Positions 1 through 12,959 of a DNA stretch of 64,000 nt are shown here, piece by piece; the stretch's first letter is position 1, and every line of letters starts with the position of its first letter. Source of the DNA: Tanytarsus gracilentus (taxonomy: Eukaryota > Arthropoda > Insecta > Diptera > Chironomidae); the NCBI GenBank assembly GCA_038502055.1, contig JAXRKN010000044.1:4560001-4624000 (forward strand). Direction: 5' to 3'. The notes below the pieces were generated by a model. The model was not told the DNA's origin and searched no databases. It worked only from the letters and a program-made list of their open reading frames with translations. The translations under genes and the position numbers were made by a program.

Positions 1-3000
1 GCATGTAAGAATTTTTTTAAATATTTTTTGACCGTTATTTTTACACAACATTCCCGTCGTGAACGACCGAGAGAGAAGATACGATTGTGTGGAAGTAAGA
101 GAGAAGGGAGAATAAAAAATGGAAATCGCTGTCAAGTTAGATTAGATTTTTCACAAGCGACCAAAATACGCCGGAAAATATGGATAGAAAGAGCAAAAAA
201 CGAAGCGGATGGAGATGAAAAAAAGTAAATGAAATACACCCGCCATTGCCTGAAGTGAAGGGCTGCGAAAAGGTCATTTTTGTGTCTGGCGAAGTCAAAT
301 GGAGGGTGAAAACTAGTGAAACAAAATGAAATGTGAAAATAATGGGAAAAGGGTATCAAACGGCTGTCCTCGAATATGCTAATTTTTTTCCGGTTGGTTT
401 ATGGAAGGATACAAATGACGAAGGGTGTGAAACTAAGAATTAATTAAGAATTTTGAAATTAAGAAATTTTTTAATTATTGCCACGAATTTTAAATTAGTC
501 AAATGTGAAATTTTTATGATTTTAAATTAAGAGTTTTAAATTTATGTTAAAATCAGGTTAAAATTGAAATTTTCACAACCCTTCAAGCACATTTTAGTTC
601 AAATTTTGACATTAAACAAGTCTTGTTAAAATTTAAATTTTAATAAATTTAGAAAAATTAAATCAATATTTTAGAAATTCAATTTAAAAAGCTTTTGAAC
701 GAGCGTAAATTATGGAATCAAACTTGGAATAAAATTCCAATACAATCCAAAATTTGATTCCTAACCTAAGGCAAAAACTATCGAATAAAATTCCGCGGCA
801 AACATTAATTTCCTCATTTCTTTCCCTCCTTAATTTTTCTTCGAATTCTTCCATTCACTGCCTTCGTCGCCTCTTTTTTCTCTCTTCTCATCACTTCCGA
901 AGAATAAAAAAATAAATGGAATGTCAATCGTAAAGGATTTGTTGCACAATCGGTCTCTTTTACTCGGTTTCATTTATCAGCATTACAGATGAAAATCGTC
1001 GATTGTTAAAAAAGGAAAATTGCCTGCGTTAAATTTTGTGGAGGAAGCACGATAAAGATTTTCATGGTTTTGGTGAGAAAATAATTGATGGTTTTTTTGA
1101 AATTTTGGGAAATAAAACAAATTTCTAAATTATAATTATTCTTGTGCCACTAAGGAAATGAGTTTAAAATTTATTTTTGTGCTTGCAGGGATTTTAACAA
1201 ATAATATTTAAAATATTCATATGAGAAGAATTTCGATATTTTTTTTTTCATTTGCCGCATGGACAGCAAAAAAGAAAACTAAGCAGAATTTTTCTGCTTC
1301 TTTTCCAATGGTTCGACTGTACTTTCGAGGGCGAGAAAAAGAAAATAAATTGAATCAGAAAAGGATAAATTTGAGTTGCTCTCTCATTTTATCGCTACGT
1401 CATGCACAAAACTCCACGAGGCGATTCCCAAATGCGTTCAACTTTTTCAACAACTTACTGGGCATTGAAAATGAGTTGAGGGTTGCGGAAATTGAGTGAA
1501 ATGAATGAATGAGAAATCAAAAGATAATTAACAATTCGAAGAGTGGAAAAGTTGCTTCCGAAGTGACCCGGTTGACCTATGGCTTGTGCTCTTTTTTTCT
1601 TTGCTCGGTTTTTCTGGTTAGTCGATTGCCCAAGAGTGAAATTTACGCTTATTTAAACATTCAAACTCAACCCTTTCGGCGTTTCCTCGGTTGAGTTTAA
1701 TAAGTTCTAATCGTAATAAAATATTTTATTTGAGCCTGAGGGTGCGTAAAGGATATTTTAGGATGATGTTGGTGTTTTTCATTAAATTAAAAGCAATTTT
1801 CACTCATATCAACATTTGAGTGCAAACACATCGAGGCATTAACACAAATTTAGACACTTGCGTGATTCGAAAATAGCAAAATGCCGGAAGGTGCGAAAAT
1901 TATGTGGAATTTTCGTAGTTTATAGAAAGCTAAGTCAAGACTATGTGTGAAAATATAAGAAACTTCTCTGAATAAAAAATTGATAATTTTTTAAAGTTTT
2001 TATAGTTATTTGTGTTTTGATTTGTAACAAATTAAAACTAAAAGCTATAAAAAAGTTCAGTGATTTAAACAGATTTTAAATATAAAATTTTGGAGCTTTT
2101 AAACATAAAATTTTTCTTAAAAATAAGCTTTCAGTTATTTAAGAACCTTTGAGCTTTTTTGAAGAAATTATTTGGAGCTTTTTTCATTAATAACTTTTAG
2201 AGTAAAAAAACCTTTTATTCGTCCACACTTTCACAATTTTTTTGTTCCATAAAAGCTTTCATCCTCAAAAATTTTGCAAACAAGTGCTCTCGAGCTTGAG
2301 TGGGGTAAAAATTTTGAAGCGTAAAATTGTTTTCAAAAACACTCGCGCGATAAATTTTTCATCATCAACGTAAACCATTTCGTAATTAGCATTTCAACCG
2401 AATTTCTCTCGTGCACACAAAGCGAAAAGCTTTTGCGATTCTGACGCTGAATTCTATTTGCTCCGTAAAACTCATTTTACGAGATTTATTTCGCTTAAAA
2501 TGAAAATGTGTGTACATAATTTTTATCCTGCGACAACGATGAGAGATTTATGTTACAGGTTGAAGAGGTAATTAAGGGGGTGGAAAATCCTTGCAAACTA
2601 ATTAAATGCCAATCGTTGAAGCTTATAGAATTTTGAGTGTCGTGAACATGTTTAATTTTTTGGAAGCCTCTGAAAAGATAAAATTGCTGTGTCAGATCCA
2701 GAAGGATTTATTTTTTATAATCTTCAAAGCGTTTTTAAAATAATTAAAATTTGCAGAGTTTCCTTAAGTCTTGGCAATCATCACAAGCCCATCAACTTTC
2801 CTCTCTCTGCTTTTACATTGAAAACACTTAACATTTCTACTCTAACTCTGTCCGGATGATGACATGATGGATTGTTTCTCGTTGTGGCAAAGCGAATGCA
2901 AAATGTGAACCCTTTTTGCTACCATGAGATGCTGAGTGTTTGACGATATAATTTAAGCAAACATCACTGAAGTGCTTATTCTGTATCTTTTTTTGCTTCC

Positions 3001-3590
3001 TCAATTTTCAGGAAAATTTTATCAACTCTTCAAGGTCGAAAATCTTTAAAATATTCATGAAAATTTTGAATAATTTATGAAGTCCGATAAAGAAAGTTGA
3101 AGTACTTAAGCTCACTTGAAATTGTGACGTGGTTTGTTAAATTTAATTTTCCACTTCATTAACATTGACTGAGTGAAGCGAGAGCTTTTGAAATATTTGC
3201 TCATCAATTTTTAACGGTTTATTTTGAGCGAATAAATTATTTTTTTAATGAGTTTAGCGCATTGTTAGGAAATTTAAATTTAGATTTTTTTATTTAACAA
3301 AAATTTTTTTTTGGAAAAGGAAATTAAAATTTTTTCTTCTTTTAAGCCATACTCAATTATTTTTCATGCCGAAAATTCTCCAGAATTAATTTAATTTCTT
3401 CATTCAAATACCCGCAAGGGTCAAATTAAAAGCTTAAAGACGAGAGAGAAAAAAAAAAAGTTAAAGATAAAGACACAAAATGGATGGGCGGAACTCGCTC
3501 TACGATTTGAATAAATGCTGAGCAAACTTAATTTTCGGTACAAACTGAAATCAATAAGTCATGTCGGTTGAGCACGTAAACGGCAAAACT
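1..3590. other. AT-rich intergenic DNA, no gene seen
   Basis: Open frames here (up to 92 codons, for example 1221-1499) have low-complexity Lys/Phe/Ser-rich composition and resemble no family I know. They read as chance frames in AT-rich DNA. A block rich in AGCTTTT/AAGCTTT words lies at about 2030-2270 (see findings). Nothing else can be supported. Confidence 0.6.
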
Positions 3591-3597
3591 TTGTTGA

Positions 3598-3687
3598 TAT
3601 AAAAGCGGGAGGGCAGCAGACCGAAGATCAACAAACAAATTAAAACAAATTTAATTTATTTTGATACACACAAAAAAGTGTTTGATG
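3598..3687 (+). promoter_or_regulatory. Candidate TATA-type core promoter and short first exon
   Basis: A consensus TATAAAAG box lies at 3598-3605. About 25-30 bases downstream comes a stretch (near 3625-3635, around GATCAACAAAC) where transcription would be expected to start. It is followed by an A-rich, ATG-free leader up to the ATG at 3685. That frame runs only 21 codons before a stop. A TATA box plus a very short first coding exon is typical of insect cuticle-protein and other inducible genes, but I found no second exon, so the gene is unidentified. This rests on motif spacing only. Confidence 0.3.
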
Positions 3688-3719
3688 GTGATTAAAATGA
3701 GGCGTGAGGCTGTAAAGTT

Positions 3720-6700
3720 TGATAATAAGAAATTTAACCTAATTTACTAAACTTTTGTTGAAGCACGCGGTTGAAAATTTTTAACACTGAAAATTAATTA
3801 ACAATTTTTTTTCTTTCATTTTCTCACGATGAAGAAAATCTTCTTATGAACTAAATTTTTATCACTTAGATTTTATCAAAAAAATTTCCTTCTAACAAAA
3901 AACAAACAATTTTCTTCGAATAAAAGAAATCAAAGCCATTTCTCGACCTTAAATGCCCATAACACTCCGATTAAACGATCCTTTACCACCATCACGTAAT
4001 TTCCTAAACTATTCGAGTGTATGTGACTTTTAAACACGCTCAGAAAATCGACCAAACAAATGCTCGAAATTGTAAAATTATTTAAATCGTAAGCATTTGG
4101 CCAAATGTTACTTTTAAGGGAAAACTATAAAAATTTCTGAATATTTTTTTGGGTATAACAACAAAGTAACCCTCGACTCGTTCCGATAAGAAGCAACAAT
4201 CATCGCCATAATCATTTCCGATGGATAAGCTCTTGTAAAATCGTGTTGATGAGTGCCCAAAAATCGGCCTGTTTGTCTTAAATAAAAAAAGAAGATTTTC
4301 CCTTTAAAAATTGGATTTCGTTAATGGAGAAAAATTGCGAGCATGCGAGAGAAACTTGGCAAACATAAATTCGAAAAAATTGGATTCTTTCGCTCCTTAA
4401 TCCCTTTACGTTCGTTTTGATATACATCGTACGACATTATCAGCATCGACGCAGTCTTCGGCTTTAAACTTTTCTAAAGAAATTTATTTGACAGAAATCT
4501 CATGAATTTAAATCGCGATTAAAGTTGAATTTCGTGCCCTGCCTTTTTATTAAAAAATATATTTTTTCCGCTTGTCTTAAAAGCATTATTTTGAATTGTT
4601 ATGATCGCTTCTTGCTTCATATTTTTGCTCCAACCCACACAGAAAATGTTTTCGCTCTGATTAGTGTTCTTTGTTTCTTTAAACTGGGGTTTAAGGACTG
4701 TTTACAGAAGTCAGGTGGATTAATTTTTAATCTTGGAATTTATTAAGAAGAAGTTGAATGAAAAAAGTATCATGCGAAAAATGCTTGTTTTTTCAAACGA
4801 AATTTTTAAATGCTTTAAAATGCGTTGAATTTTAAAAAATACGTTAAATTTTTCAATAAAACTTTTTTTAAATAAAAGATCCACCTAAAACTCTCAAAAC
4901 AAATCCTTTCAATTATTCGCAAACAAATATGCAAAAATCCATTAATGAACCGAATTGTCAATTCGGAACCACGCAAAAACTCCAAACAAATTCAATTTCC
5001 CCATTTATTTATTTACACACACACTCACTCACGTAGCTCAACCCACATATAGAGGAAAACACAAAAAGTTTGAAACAAAACTCATTGCATTAAATCAGCA
5101 CGATCTCACAGTCAGCCATCGTAATCGTTTTCCGACAAGTGACAATGTGTATTTTTCGTGCGAGTGACAATCAAATTTTAGGCTCTCTCTCTAGAAAGAA
5201 AAAAATTACAAATTTTTCGAATTGTCATGGGCTTCTTTAAGCAATTGGCACTCGAGAATACCTTGTGAGATTTCCATCAATCCGAAAATTTAAAACGTTT
5301 CGTGAATTTGTAATAAAAAAAGGTTTTTAGAAGCCAGAGAAGGACGCACTTGTCACTGTCGTTGAAACCCATGTATAGAATGTCGTGTAAAGCAATGGCG
5401 TGAGCGTTTACAAAAAAGGGAAAGGAAAATTTCTGAACGCCAACACAGAGGCTCACAAAAAAATTGGCTGCCAGAACTTAATTTTAGCACTTTCACCATA
5501 AATTTTAAGCGTTTACTGCTTGTAATCCCACTGACATTCTGACATTGGATTGGGTGATAAAGCTAGAGAATGTCACCAAGTGAAAGAATTTCTCCCCTTA
5601 GTTTGTATGTGTCTACAGTGTAGAGTTTGCATGCAGCAAAAAGAAGAAAATTTCAAGGGTTTGTAGCTGAAAAAAAAATCAAAAAGCCCGTTGACAATTT
5701 TGAGTCGTATTAAAAATAAAATTAAGAAGACTGTTGACAAGGAAGCTTTTTACTTCTAAATTTACGTCAAACAAGTTACAAATTAATTTCCAAGAACCTT
5801 AAGTGTTTTCAATTTAAGACGTTTCGTAAAATTCTTAAAATTATTTTTCTCTGAAATTTCTTAAAAAATAATTGAAGACTTTAAAAACGAGTGAAAATTC
5901 TTAAATTCAGTCCTCTAAATATTTGATTATAAAAAATCCCGTTTTAACTTTTCAAATCAAAAAATTAAAAATTCAACTCAAATTTCATCCCTGAGTTCTA
6001 TTCACAACGTTTCACACCCCTGAGACTAAATATCAAGGACTTAAACATGAAACTTTTCGACGCAAGGATTATGGGAATAAAATTGTTAAAAATATCATTT
6101 ACGATATCCTTTTCTTTTATTTCTCTTCTGCTTTCTTCTTGCAACTGGAAAATCAAAACCCCGAAAAACCGTAAAAAATTGTGTGGAATCAGGAAAAAAG
6201 ATTCATTTTTATGGAAGAAAATTCCTCCATGGACCATTGCCTGGGATTTGTGTGGATGTGTGAGAAAGCTCAGGAGAGCAAAAATTCGCTCACGTGCCGG
6301 TGTTTTCATCATTGTGATTTTCATTTCCTTCTTTATTTTCGTTTTCTCGCATAAAATTTGTGAATTTTTCTCTCTTTCATTTTTCATTTGGTTTTTATCT
6401 TTTTGGCAGAAAATTTAGAGTGAGATTAAGTTGTGAACAACTTTTGTAACTATAAAAGCTTAGAATTAAAATAAAAAAATAATAATTTTTTATAATTTTA
6501 TAAAAAGCTTTAGAAACATTTAAAAATTTCGGAAAAAGCAATTTTAAACTGTGAGTTTTAGTATTCAAAAATACTTCGACAGAATTAATAAAGCTTTTTA
6601 TGAGCTTTTATTAAATTATTTAGATGTGAAGAATTCAATGAATGTCTTTACAAAATTATCATCAAACAGAACACCGGCCGAAAAAATCTAATTTAAATTT

Positions 6701-9700
6701 TCTCCTGCTGTCTTTTCTCAAGCTGTAGAATAAAAATTTCTTAAATTTTTCAAGACAGTCAGAGATTTTTCGAGAAGCTTCATTGACATTAAAGTGATTC
6801 GACTTTCTACCTTTATTCTTAAAGATTTTCGTAATCTTCTTACTGCTCAAAAAGTAAAAGCGTTTCTCTCTTTAAAAATTAATTTCGGAAGCTTCTCACT
6901 GGCTTCCAAGGGAGTTGGGAAGAAATAAGTTAAAAGACTTTTTTATCCGCATCAAATTGTCACATTGATGTGTAAAAGCAAAGAATTTTTGACATAGGTC
7001 ATTTTTATATTATTGTGTGGATGTCAGGATATGACGAGCATGAGCAAACGTCTTCAACATTTTCTGCCAAAAATGAGAATATGCAGTAAAACTTTTTTTT
7101 CGTAAAATTTATGAATTTCTCCAAGAAAGGTTGGCATGTGAAATGAGCTGGAAAATAACTGTATAGGTTTATGGCATTGTTTTGCAATTTTTTCTCTTTT
7201 TTTGCTACCCGACAGCGTTAAGCAAAGCAATTTCTATACTAAACGAAATTTTCCTGCAAGTTTGACAGTTTTCTTCTTTGTGCGATGAATAAATTTTACA
7301 TTATACGAATTTTATATCTTTAAGCTCTTGCAGTTGGTATGAAACTTTGTTGTGAAATTGCTTAAGTTGAATTTGAAGATTTTTGTAAATTTAAAAATAA
7401 ATTTCTTTAAATTTCGCATACGTGCAAAAAAGTTTTAAAATGCCCTCAAAAGATATTTTAAAAATTGTAAATTTTCTCGACAAAACTTTTGAACGAGATT
7501 AAATTAAGTGTCAATAGGATTTCGCCACTTAACACCCGAAAAATTTCCTATTAAACTAAGGATTATGTTTGAGAACAAGAAATGTAATTGGACTAACTCT
7601 CTTTCAAGCTCAATACGAAAATCCTCGAGTCTGTGCAATGGAGATAATCTTACAGTAAAACTTGTTCTGCTTGCGACGAGGCACAACGTTGGGTATTTAT
7701 CTCAATTAGCGAAATTTCCGTCTGCCGCTTGACTGAACATTAATTAGTTAAGAAAATCGCCTATTTTTTGGCTCTCTTCTTCTTGCACCTCTCTCCACTG
7801 TCTTACAAATGAAAAATTAATCCTTCGATTTGTCAAAATGTCGTGCTTTTAATTTCTTATTTGAGTTTTAAATGTCATTTGGATTTTAATTCTTTTCAAC
7901 ATGCTTTAATTATCCCTTTTTTCCTATCCCACATTTCTCTTTTTCGCCATTCATCATCTTCAAGAAAACATGTGACTTTCATTAAGCAATACGTTTTCGC
8001 TCATTTCTCATTTCATTATTAGTCGATCCTTTTTCGTCCTCCACTTCCATTCATTCGTCGTCCCTTCATTTAACATACGCAATTCTAGGCGCTCTAAGTT
8101 GACGAAGGATTTGGGATTAAAATGCTTTCTTATCGCAAGTGGGTGTAAGAAACTAATTAGCAGATCTCTCTGTGAGGCTCGAAATGTTTGAGAAAGATGT
8201 TTTAGGGAGATTCGTGTGAAGATTTCATTTTTGGAAATTTTGTGACAATTTTAATTAAATGAAGTTAAAAAACCTTGATTAAGAAACAGTTTTTGTGGAA
8301 GTTAAAGAGCTTTGAGTTAAATAAAGCTCTAAAATATATTTTGCAATAAGCTAAAAATATCATTTTAAACATTGTAGGTTCAAAAATATTGTTAAAATTT
8401 TTCGAAAGCTTTAAAAAATAAAAAAGGTTAAAAAAACATTTAATGAGCTTTTTGAAAGTATCAAAAAATATTTGAAGCTTTTTGTATAAAAGCTCCTTTA
8501 TATTCCATCTCCTAAATAACTTTTCGAAATATTCTCAGAAACTTATCAATGACCACTAATTATCTACCAAATATCAATGGTTAAATAACATTTCTCTCAG
8601 GACTTAATTAATGTTAGTGAAATTAATTTCGGAAAAATCAAAATGACAACTCGATTTCTTCTTGTATGATCTAACTTGTGTTCATCTTCATGTCGACCAT
8701 TTCACAAGTTTTCGAATCTTCTTGGAATTTGAAACCCATTTTGAACATTCAAGGACGAGTTTCTTCTAGCTTCCACGCTTGAAACCTTCACATTCAATGG
8801 CATCTGACATGAAGTTAAACAACATTCAATTTTGATATGAAGCAACATGGAATGAAAGTAATATGGCATAACCAGATGTGATCTTGTTGTATGATAAGCG
8901 GTGTAATATGTAAAGTCTGCGGGAGGCGTTAAATTTGCTGATAAAAAGACAAATATTTATTGCACTCTACGTCAGACACTTATCGCGGGGAAGGTTCATG
9001 ACACCGCAACGGATGCGAGCGAGAAAATTTAAACTTTTTTCTTTTACATCGTCGGTGTGTTGTTTCAACAAAATAAAGCAGAGAGTAAAGACAAAGTTTC
9101 TCCTTTGTCGTTGTTTTCAGTTTTTATTCACTGTTTTTCAGCGTTTATCAAGGTCTCAAATGCAAAGTTAAAGCTTATAATTTTTTTAGATTGAAACATT
9201 TATAAAACCCTGTTGGCACAGTTATGAAAAATTTAATAAAAATCCCCGACCTCATCACCTCTTTCATGCTTGACTTTTGAAAATGGTTAACGGGCGAATT
9301 AAGACAAGGAAAAGAAAACGAGAGCAATACCAGAAAAGTGCCACAATAATCATCATATCAGTTGCTACACCAGTGTCTGAATTCATGTTATTAGGCAATC
9401 GTTTTTTATTCTTAACCGTAAAATGTTCTTTATTCTTCTTTCACCCTGTCGCTCTGCCTTTCTTTATTGTTAGTGGCTTCATTTTCAATTTTTTCTCGTT
9501 TCTGTTTTACGTCATCGAAAGCAACTGCCGTTGTATTTTTTGCCCGACATGAGTAACGATATTGAAAAATCAGAGCATATTTGATGTGAAGAGAAAGAGC
9601 GATAAAGGAATGTGTAGCTGGTGGTTGTATGCATAATGTACGTTCATTCTAAAAAAGAGAGCAGTGGATATTTAAGCAGAAGTCGCTTCACTGTTGAACA

Positions 9701-12000
9701 TAAAAAAATCATGTTTAATGGCATATTTTTTCCTCTCTGTGAACTTTCTCTTCCTCCACCATCGAATGTTGCCGAGGAAAATGAATAAAGAAGCAAATTT
9801 TTCCCCAAGGAAAAGCAAGTGAGAGGAAGCCATGAAGAGTAAAAATTGTTTACTGTTCATGTTATGCTTTCATCGTAGAACATTAATTTTTTTTGCTCTC
9901 CTTTGAAGTTTACTTATTTACTCGGTAATTTTAGCTTGTTTGCTCTCTTTATATAATTGACATGCGAAAAAATTTATTTCAAAATTTATTATAGAAAATT
10001 TGCCCACGTGACTCTTTGAACTTGCCACGCTTCACTCAGAAATTATTGAAATTCATTTGATCAATAATTGCTAAAAATATATGGATGAATAGAATTCATT
10101 ATGCCAAAAGATCTTTTATTAAGTAATTTTGTGCTCCGAGGGCGGAATGTAAACAAATTAAAAAAGATTTAGTTTGCTTAAAATTTTTTATTGAATTTGC
10201 TAAATTGAAACAAGCAAATTTGATTTTAATTTTTTTCTAAATTTGAAACATAATTTGATCATTTTTAAAATAAAGTGGCACATTGAATTTAAATTAATTG
10301 ATTTCTAATTTATTGTGTAAAAAATTACAAATTTTACAAATGTTTGCTTCCAGAGATTTTCCCATTAAATAGTATAAGCTTTTCATTTTAAATAATTGAA
10401 CTTTGCTCCAGCATAATACGCAAAAAATTTTCAAGTCTTTCTCAAATTTCAATTTTATATTTTGTAATTTTAATCCACTTCTAAAAAGTCCTCATCTTCA
10501 AACGCGCACATACACCCCATCATCAGAGTATCTCTTTCACGAAAATGTAAAGTTCATCTCTTGCCTAACAAGGGAACTTCCTGAAGGCTCCATATAGACT
10601 TCCCCTTCCGTGCTCTTCGCAATCGAATCCTTCAAGCATTTTTCCTTCCTCGTTAATCGCATAAATTTAAATGTGAACATACACACATGTCGTTTCTGTA
10701 TGATGATAAGACACCACACACTCAATTCGATGTGCGCTCTTTTTGCGACCGCTTTTTCTTCTCCCCTTCTCTCATGATTTCTTTCAAGGTTTTACTACAC
10801 ATATTTCTCGAGCCTTTAAAGCTTTCGACAAAAAAGTTTTTCATATGCGAGTTTAAGTGAGTATTTTTGCTCAAGGATCTCAACTGACTTTTGCGTAATA
10901 TTTTTAAAACATTTTTCCAAGCCTAAAGTAAATTTATGTCTTCATAAAGTCTTAAATTTATGATTTTATTATATCGTGAATCTTTAATTTAATGTGGCTT
11001 GATGTAAATTTCGAGATTACTTGAATTTTCAAACTTTACAGTGAGTTTTATTCGATGGGAGGAAATTTATGTGATTTTAAGGATTTGCTCGTAAATTGTG
11101 GCGGAGTAAAAAGGCGATGATAACTTTAATGGATATTTTATGACCTTTTAGGTCTATTAGGAAATTTCTCTCGCTAATTTTACTTTAATAATCTAAAATT
11201 GCTTCCTTTGAGTCATTAGCAACATTGCGTGAGGTTAAACTTTGTAGATTATGATTGAAGGTGATGATGAAGGGTCGACCTTTGATCTATGTTTAAGTTA
11301 GTAGAATAAATTTTATTTGTGGTGTTTTTGACATTTGGATTCAGTAAAGAATTGTAGGAGTTAATTTAACAACCTTGAGAAATTTAAATATTTTTAAGTT
11401 TTCGAACAATTACTAAAATTAATTTAAAATTTCGAATTTGTACTAAATGTTTTAAAGTTCGAAAAGCTCTTTTTAAATTCGACTATTTTTAGAACTTAAA
11501 ATTTTTAATCTCAAAAATCCCTAAAACATCAGTCCACAGTATTTAAAGTGATTTTCTCCACTCCATAAAAATTCCATCGTTGTCACACGAAAATGTAATT
11601 TAAGTAAATTCCTTTCACGTCTCTCGCGTAAAAAATATCATTTTTAGCAGCGTATAATCGCACCCTCGAGGATGTCCCTTTAATTAGGTCAAACAAAATC
11701 GTTTCCTTAAATCGCACTTCATAAAAATTTAATATTAATGTTCAGTTGAGGAAAAGAAATTTCCGTTCGTCCAATCTAATGTCGTAGAGACCAGAAAATA
11801 GCAAACTTTCATCATCATCACCATGGCATTTCCTCTGAAGGAACATTTCTATTTATGTTCGTTCACTCGTCGGTTGATGAATCGCATAAAAGTCGGTGAA
11901 AAAATTCACATACGCAAAAGAACCGTGCGTAAAATTTATTAAGTCATCGTACTCGAAGGAATGTAATCTAAGTACTTTACGAAAAAAAATGTTTCAAAAC
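3720..12000. other. AT-rich intergenic DNA, no gene seen
   Basis: No frame in this stretch has a recognisable domain. The longest are a pair of overlapping opposite-strand frames at 5998-6387 (-) and 6047-6418 (+), both low complexity and mutually exclusive. A block rich in GAGCTTT/AAGCTTT words lies at about 8290-8490. No RNA gene or promoter is convincing. Confidence 0.55.
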
Positions 12001-12130
12001 CCACACGTGGGTGTTGCCGTGTAACCCACTTGTAACAGATCAGTATTGGAAATGTAACATGGGGAAGTTCTATGAAGAAGCCTTGGAGAAGCCAAAAGGG
12101 AAGCCTTATGGAAAATATTTCTCAATTATG

Positions 12131-12379
12131 TTACATTTCCCACTGTGTTTCATTTTCCACCATGTTCCATTTTCTATTGTATTCCATTTTCCACTGTGTT
12201 CCATTTTCCACTATGTTCCATTTTCCACTGTGTTCCATTTTCCACTGTGTTTCATTTTCACCATGTTCCATTTTCCACTATGTTTCATTTTCCACTATGT
12301 TTCATTTTCCACTATGTTTCATTTTCCACTATGTTCCATTTTCCACTGTGTTCCATTTTCCACAGTGTTCCATTTTCAG
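12131..12379. repeat. 17-bp minisatellite, about 14-15 copies
   Basis: Head-to-tail copies of a 17-base unit close to TTCCATTTTCCACTGTG. Variation is mostly ACTGTG/ACTATG and TTCC/TTTC, and one copy is shorter. Because 17 is not a multiple of three and the unit holds no stop codon in this direction, all three + frames stay open. This produces apparent His/Phe/Ser-rich proteins at 12011-12458 that should not be annotated as genes. Confidence 0.9.
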
Positions 12380-12770
12380 ATCCATGCCAATCGATTCCTG
12401 GTCAAATTCCGAGTTCAACGAGGTACATGAAGCCATACTTTTAAAAAATGGACATTAGTGGCATTCCTTGGACACTCCTGGCCGGCCGTGACGGTCATTC
12501 TTCAAAAATCATCAATGCTAATCAATTCCTGATGCAATTACGAGTTCAACGAGGTACATGAAGCCATACTTTTAAAAAATGGACATTAGGGGCACTACTG
12601 GCCGGCCGTGATGGACATTGGTGGCACTCTTGGATGGCCATGATAGACATTCCTCAAATATCATCAATGCCTTTCGATTCCTGATACAAATACGAGTTCA
12701 ACGACATACATGAAGCCATATAACAGGAAATTTGTGTGAAAAATGGCATTTAGGGCTGTCCATGGCACGA
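12380..12770. repeat. Satellite unit (~130-150 bp), three diverged copies
   Basis: The word GAGTTCAACG recurs at 12411, 12542 and 12694. Each time it is followed by a GACATACATGAAGCCATA-like stretch, then GGACATTAG-like sequence, then a GGCCGGCC(G/A)TGA segment (degenerate in the last copy). Spacings are 131 and 152 bases. The same unit forms the array at 32985-33990. Confidence 0.8.
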
Positions 12771-12886
12771 CCTGTGGTCATGACCCTCATAATTCCTAAA
12801 ATGGCCGAATCTAAATTCATAGACCTACCATTTGGCGAAAACTAGAAGTCTCTAGCTATCTCAGGAGCCGAGATCTCGATGGAACA

Positions 12887-12904
12887 GACGGACGGACGGA
12901 CGGA
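12887..12904. repeat. (GACG)n microsatellite
   Basis: Tandem GACG tetranucleotide just inside the right end of element A. It is likely part of the element and not an independent microsatellite. Confidence 0.8.
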
Positions 12905-12959
12905 AATAGGCGCATATAAGTGTTACACCACTTCGTGGGTTACACTAAAAACTGACAGA

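Larger units (their letters stand above)
12019..12945. mobile_element. Element A: non-coding TIR element with internal minisatellite and satellite units
   Basis: An 11-base perfect inverted pair, GTGTAACCCAC at 12019-12029 and GTGGGTTACAC at 12935-12945, brackets about 930 bases. Inside lie a 17-base minisatellite (12131-12379), three copies of a ~130-150 base unit (12380-12770) and a (GACG)n run (12887-12904). There is no transposase, so the sequence suggests a non-autonomous (MITE-like) element. The same inner unit recurs in element B. AAAAC is present on both sides but not immediately adjacent, so the target duplication is uncertain. The exact outer limits may extend a few tens of bases left, where a near-palindrome around CCCACACGTGGG lies at about 12000-12013. 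Confidence 0.5.

Noticed and set aside
5998..6418. Overlapping 129- and 123-codon frames on opposite strands
   Set aside because: Both cannot easily be real, neither resembles a family, and both are hydrophobic/Lys-rich as expected from AT-rich DNA.
12011..12458. Three overlapping plus-strand frames of 99-139 codons with His/Phe/Ser repeats
   Set aside because: They are the three readings of the 17-base minisatellite, which has no stop codon in this direction; nothing else supports a protein.
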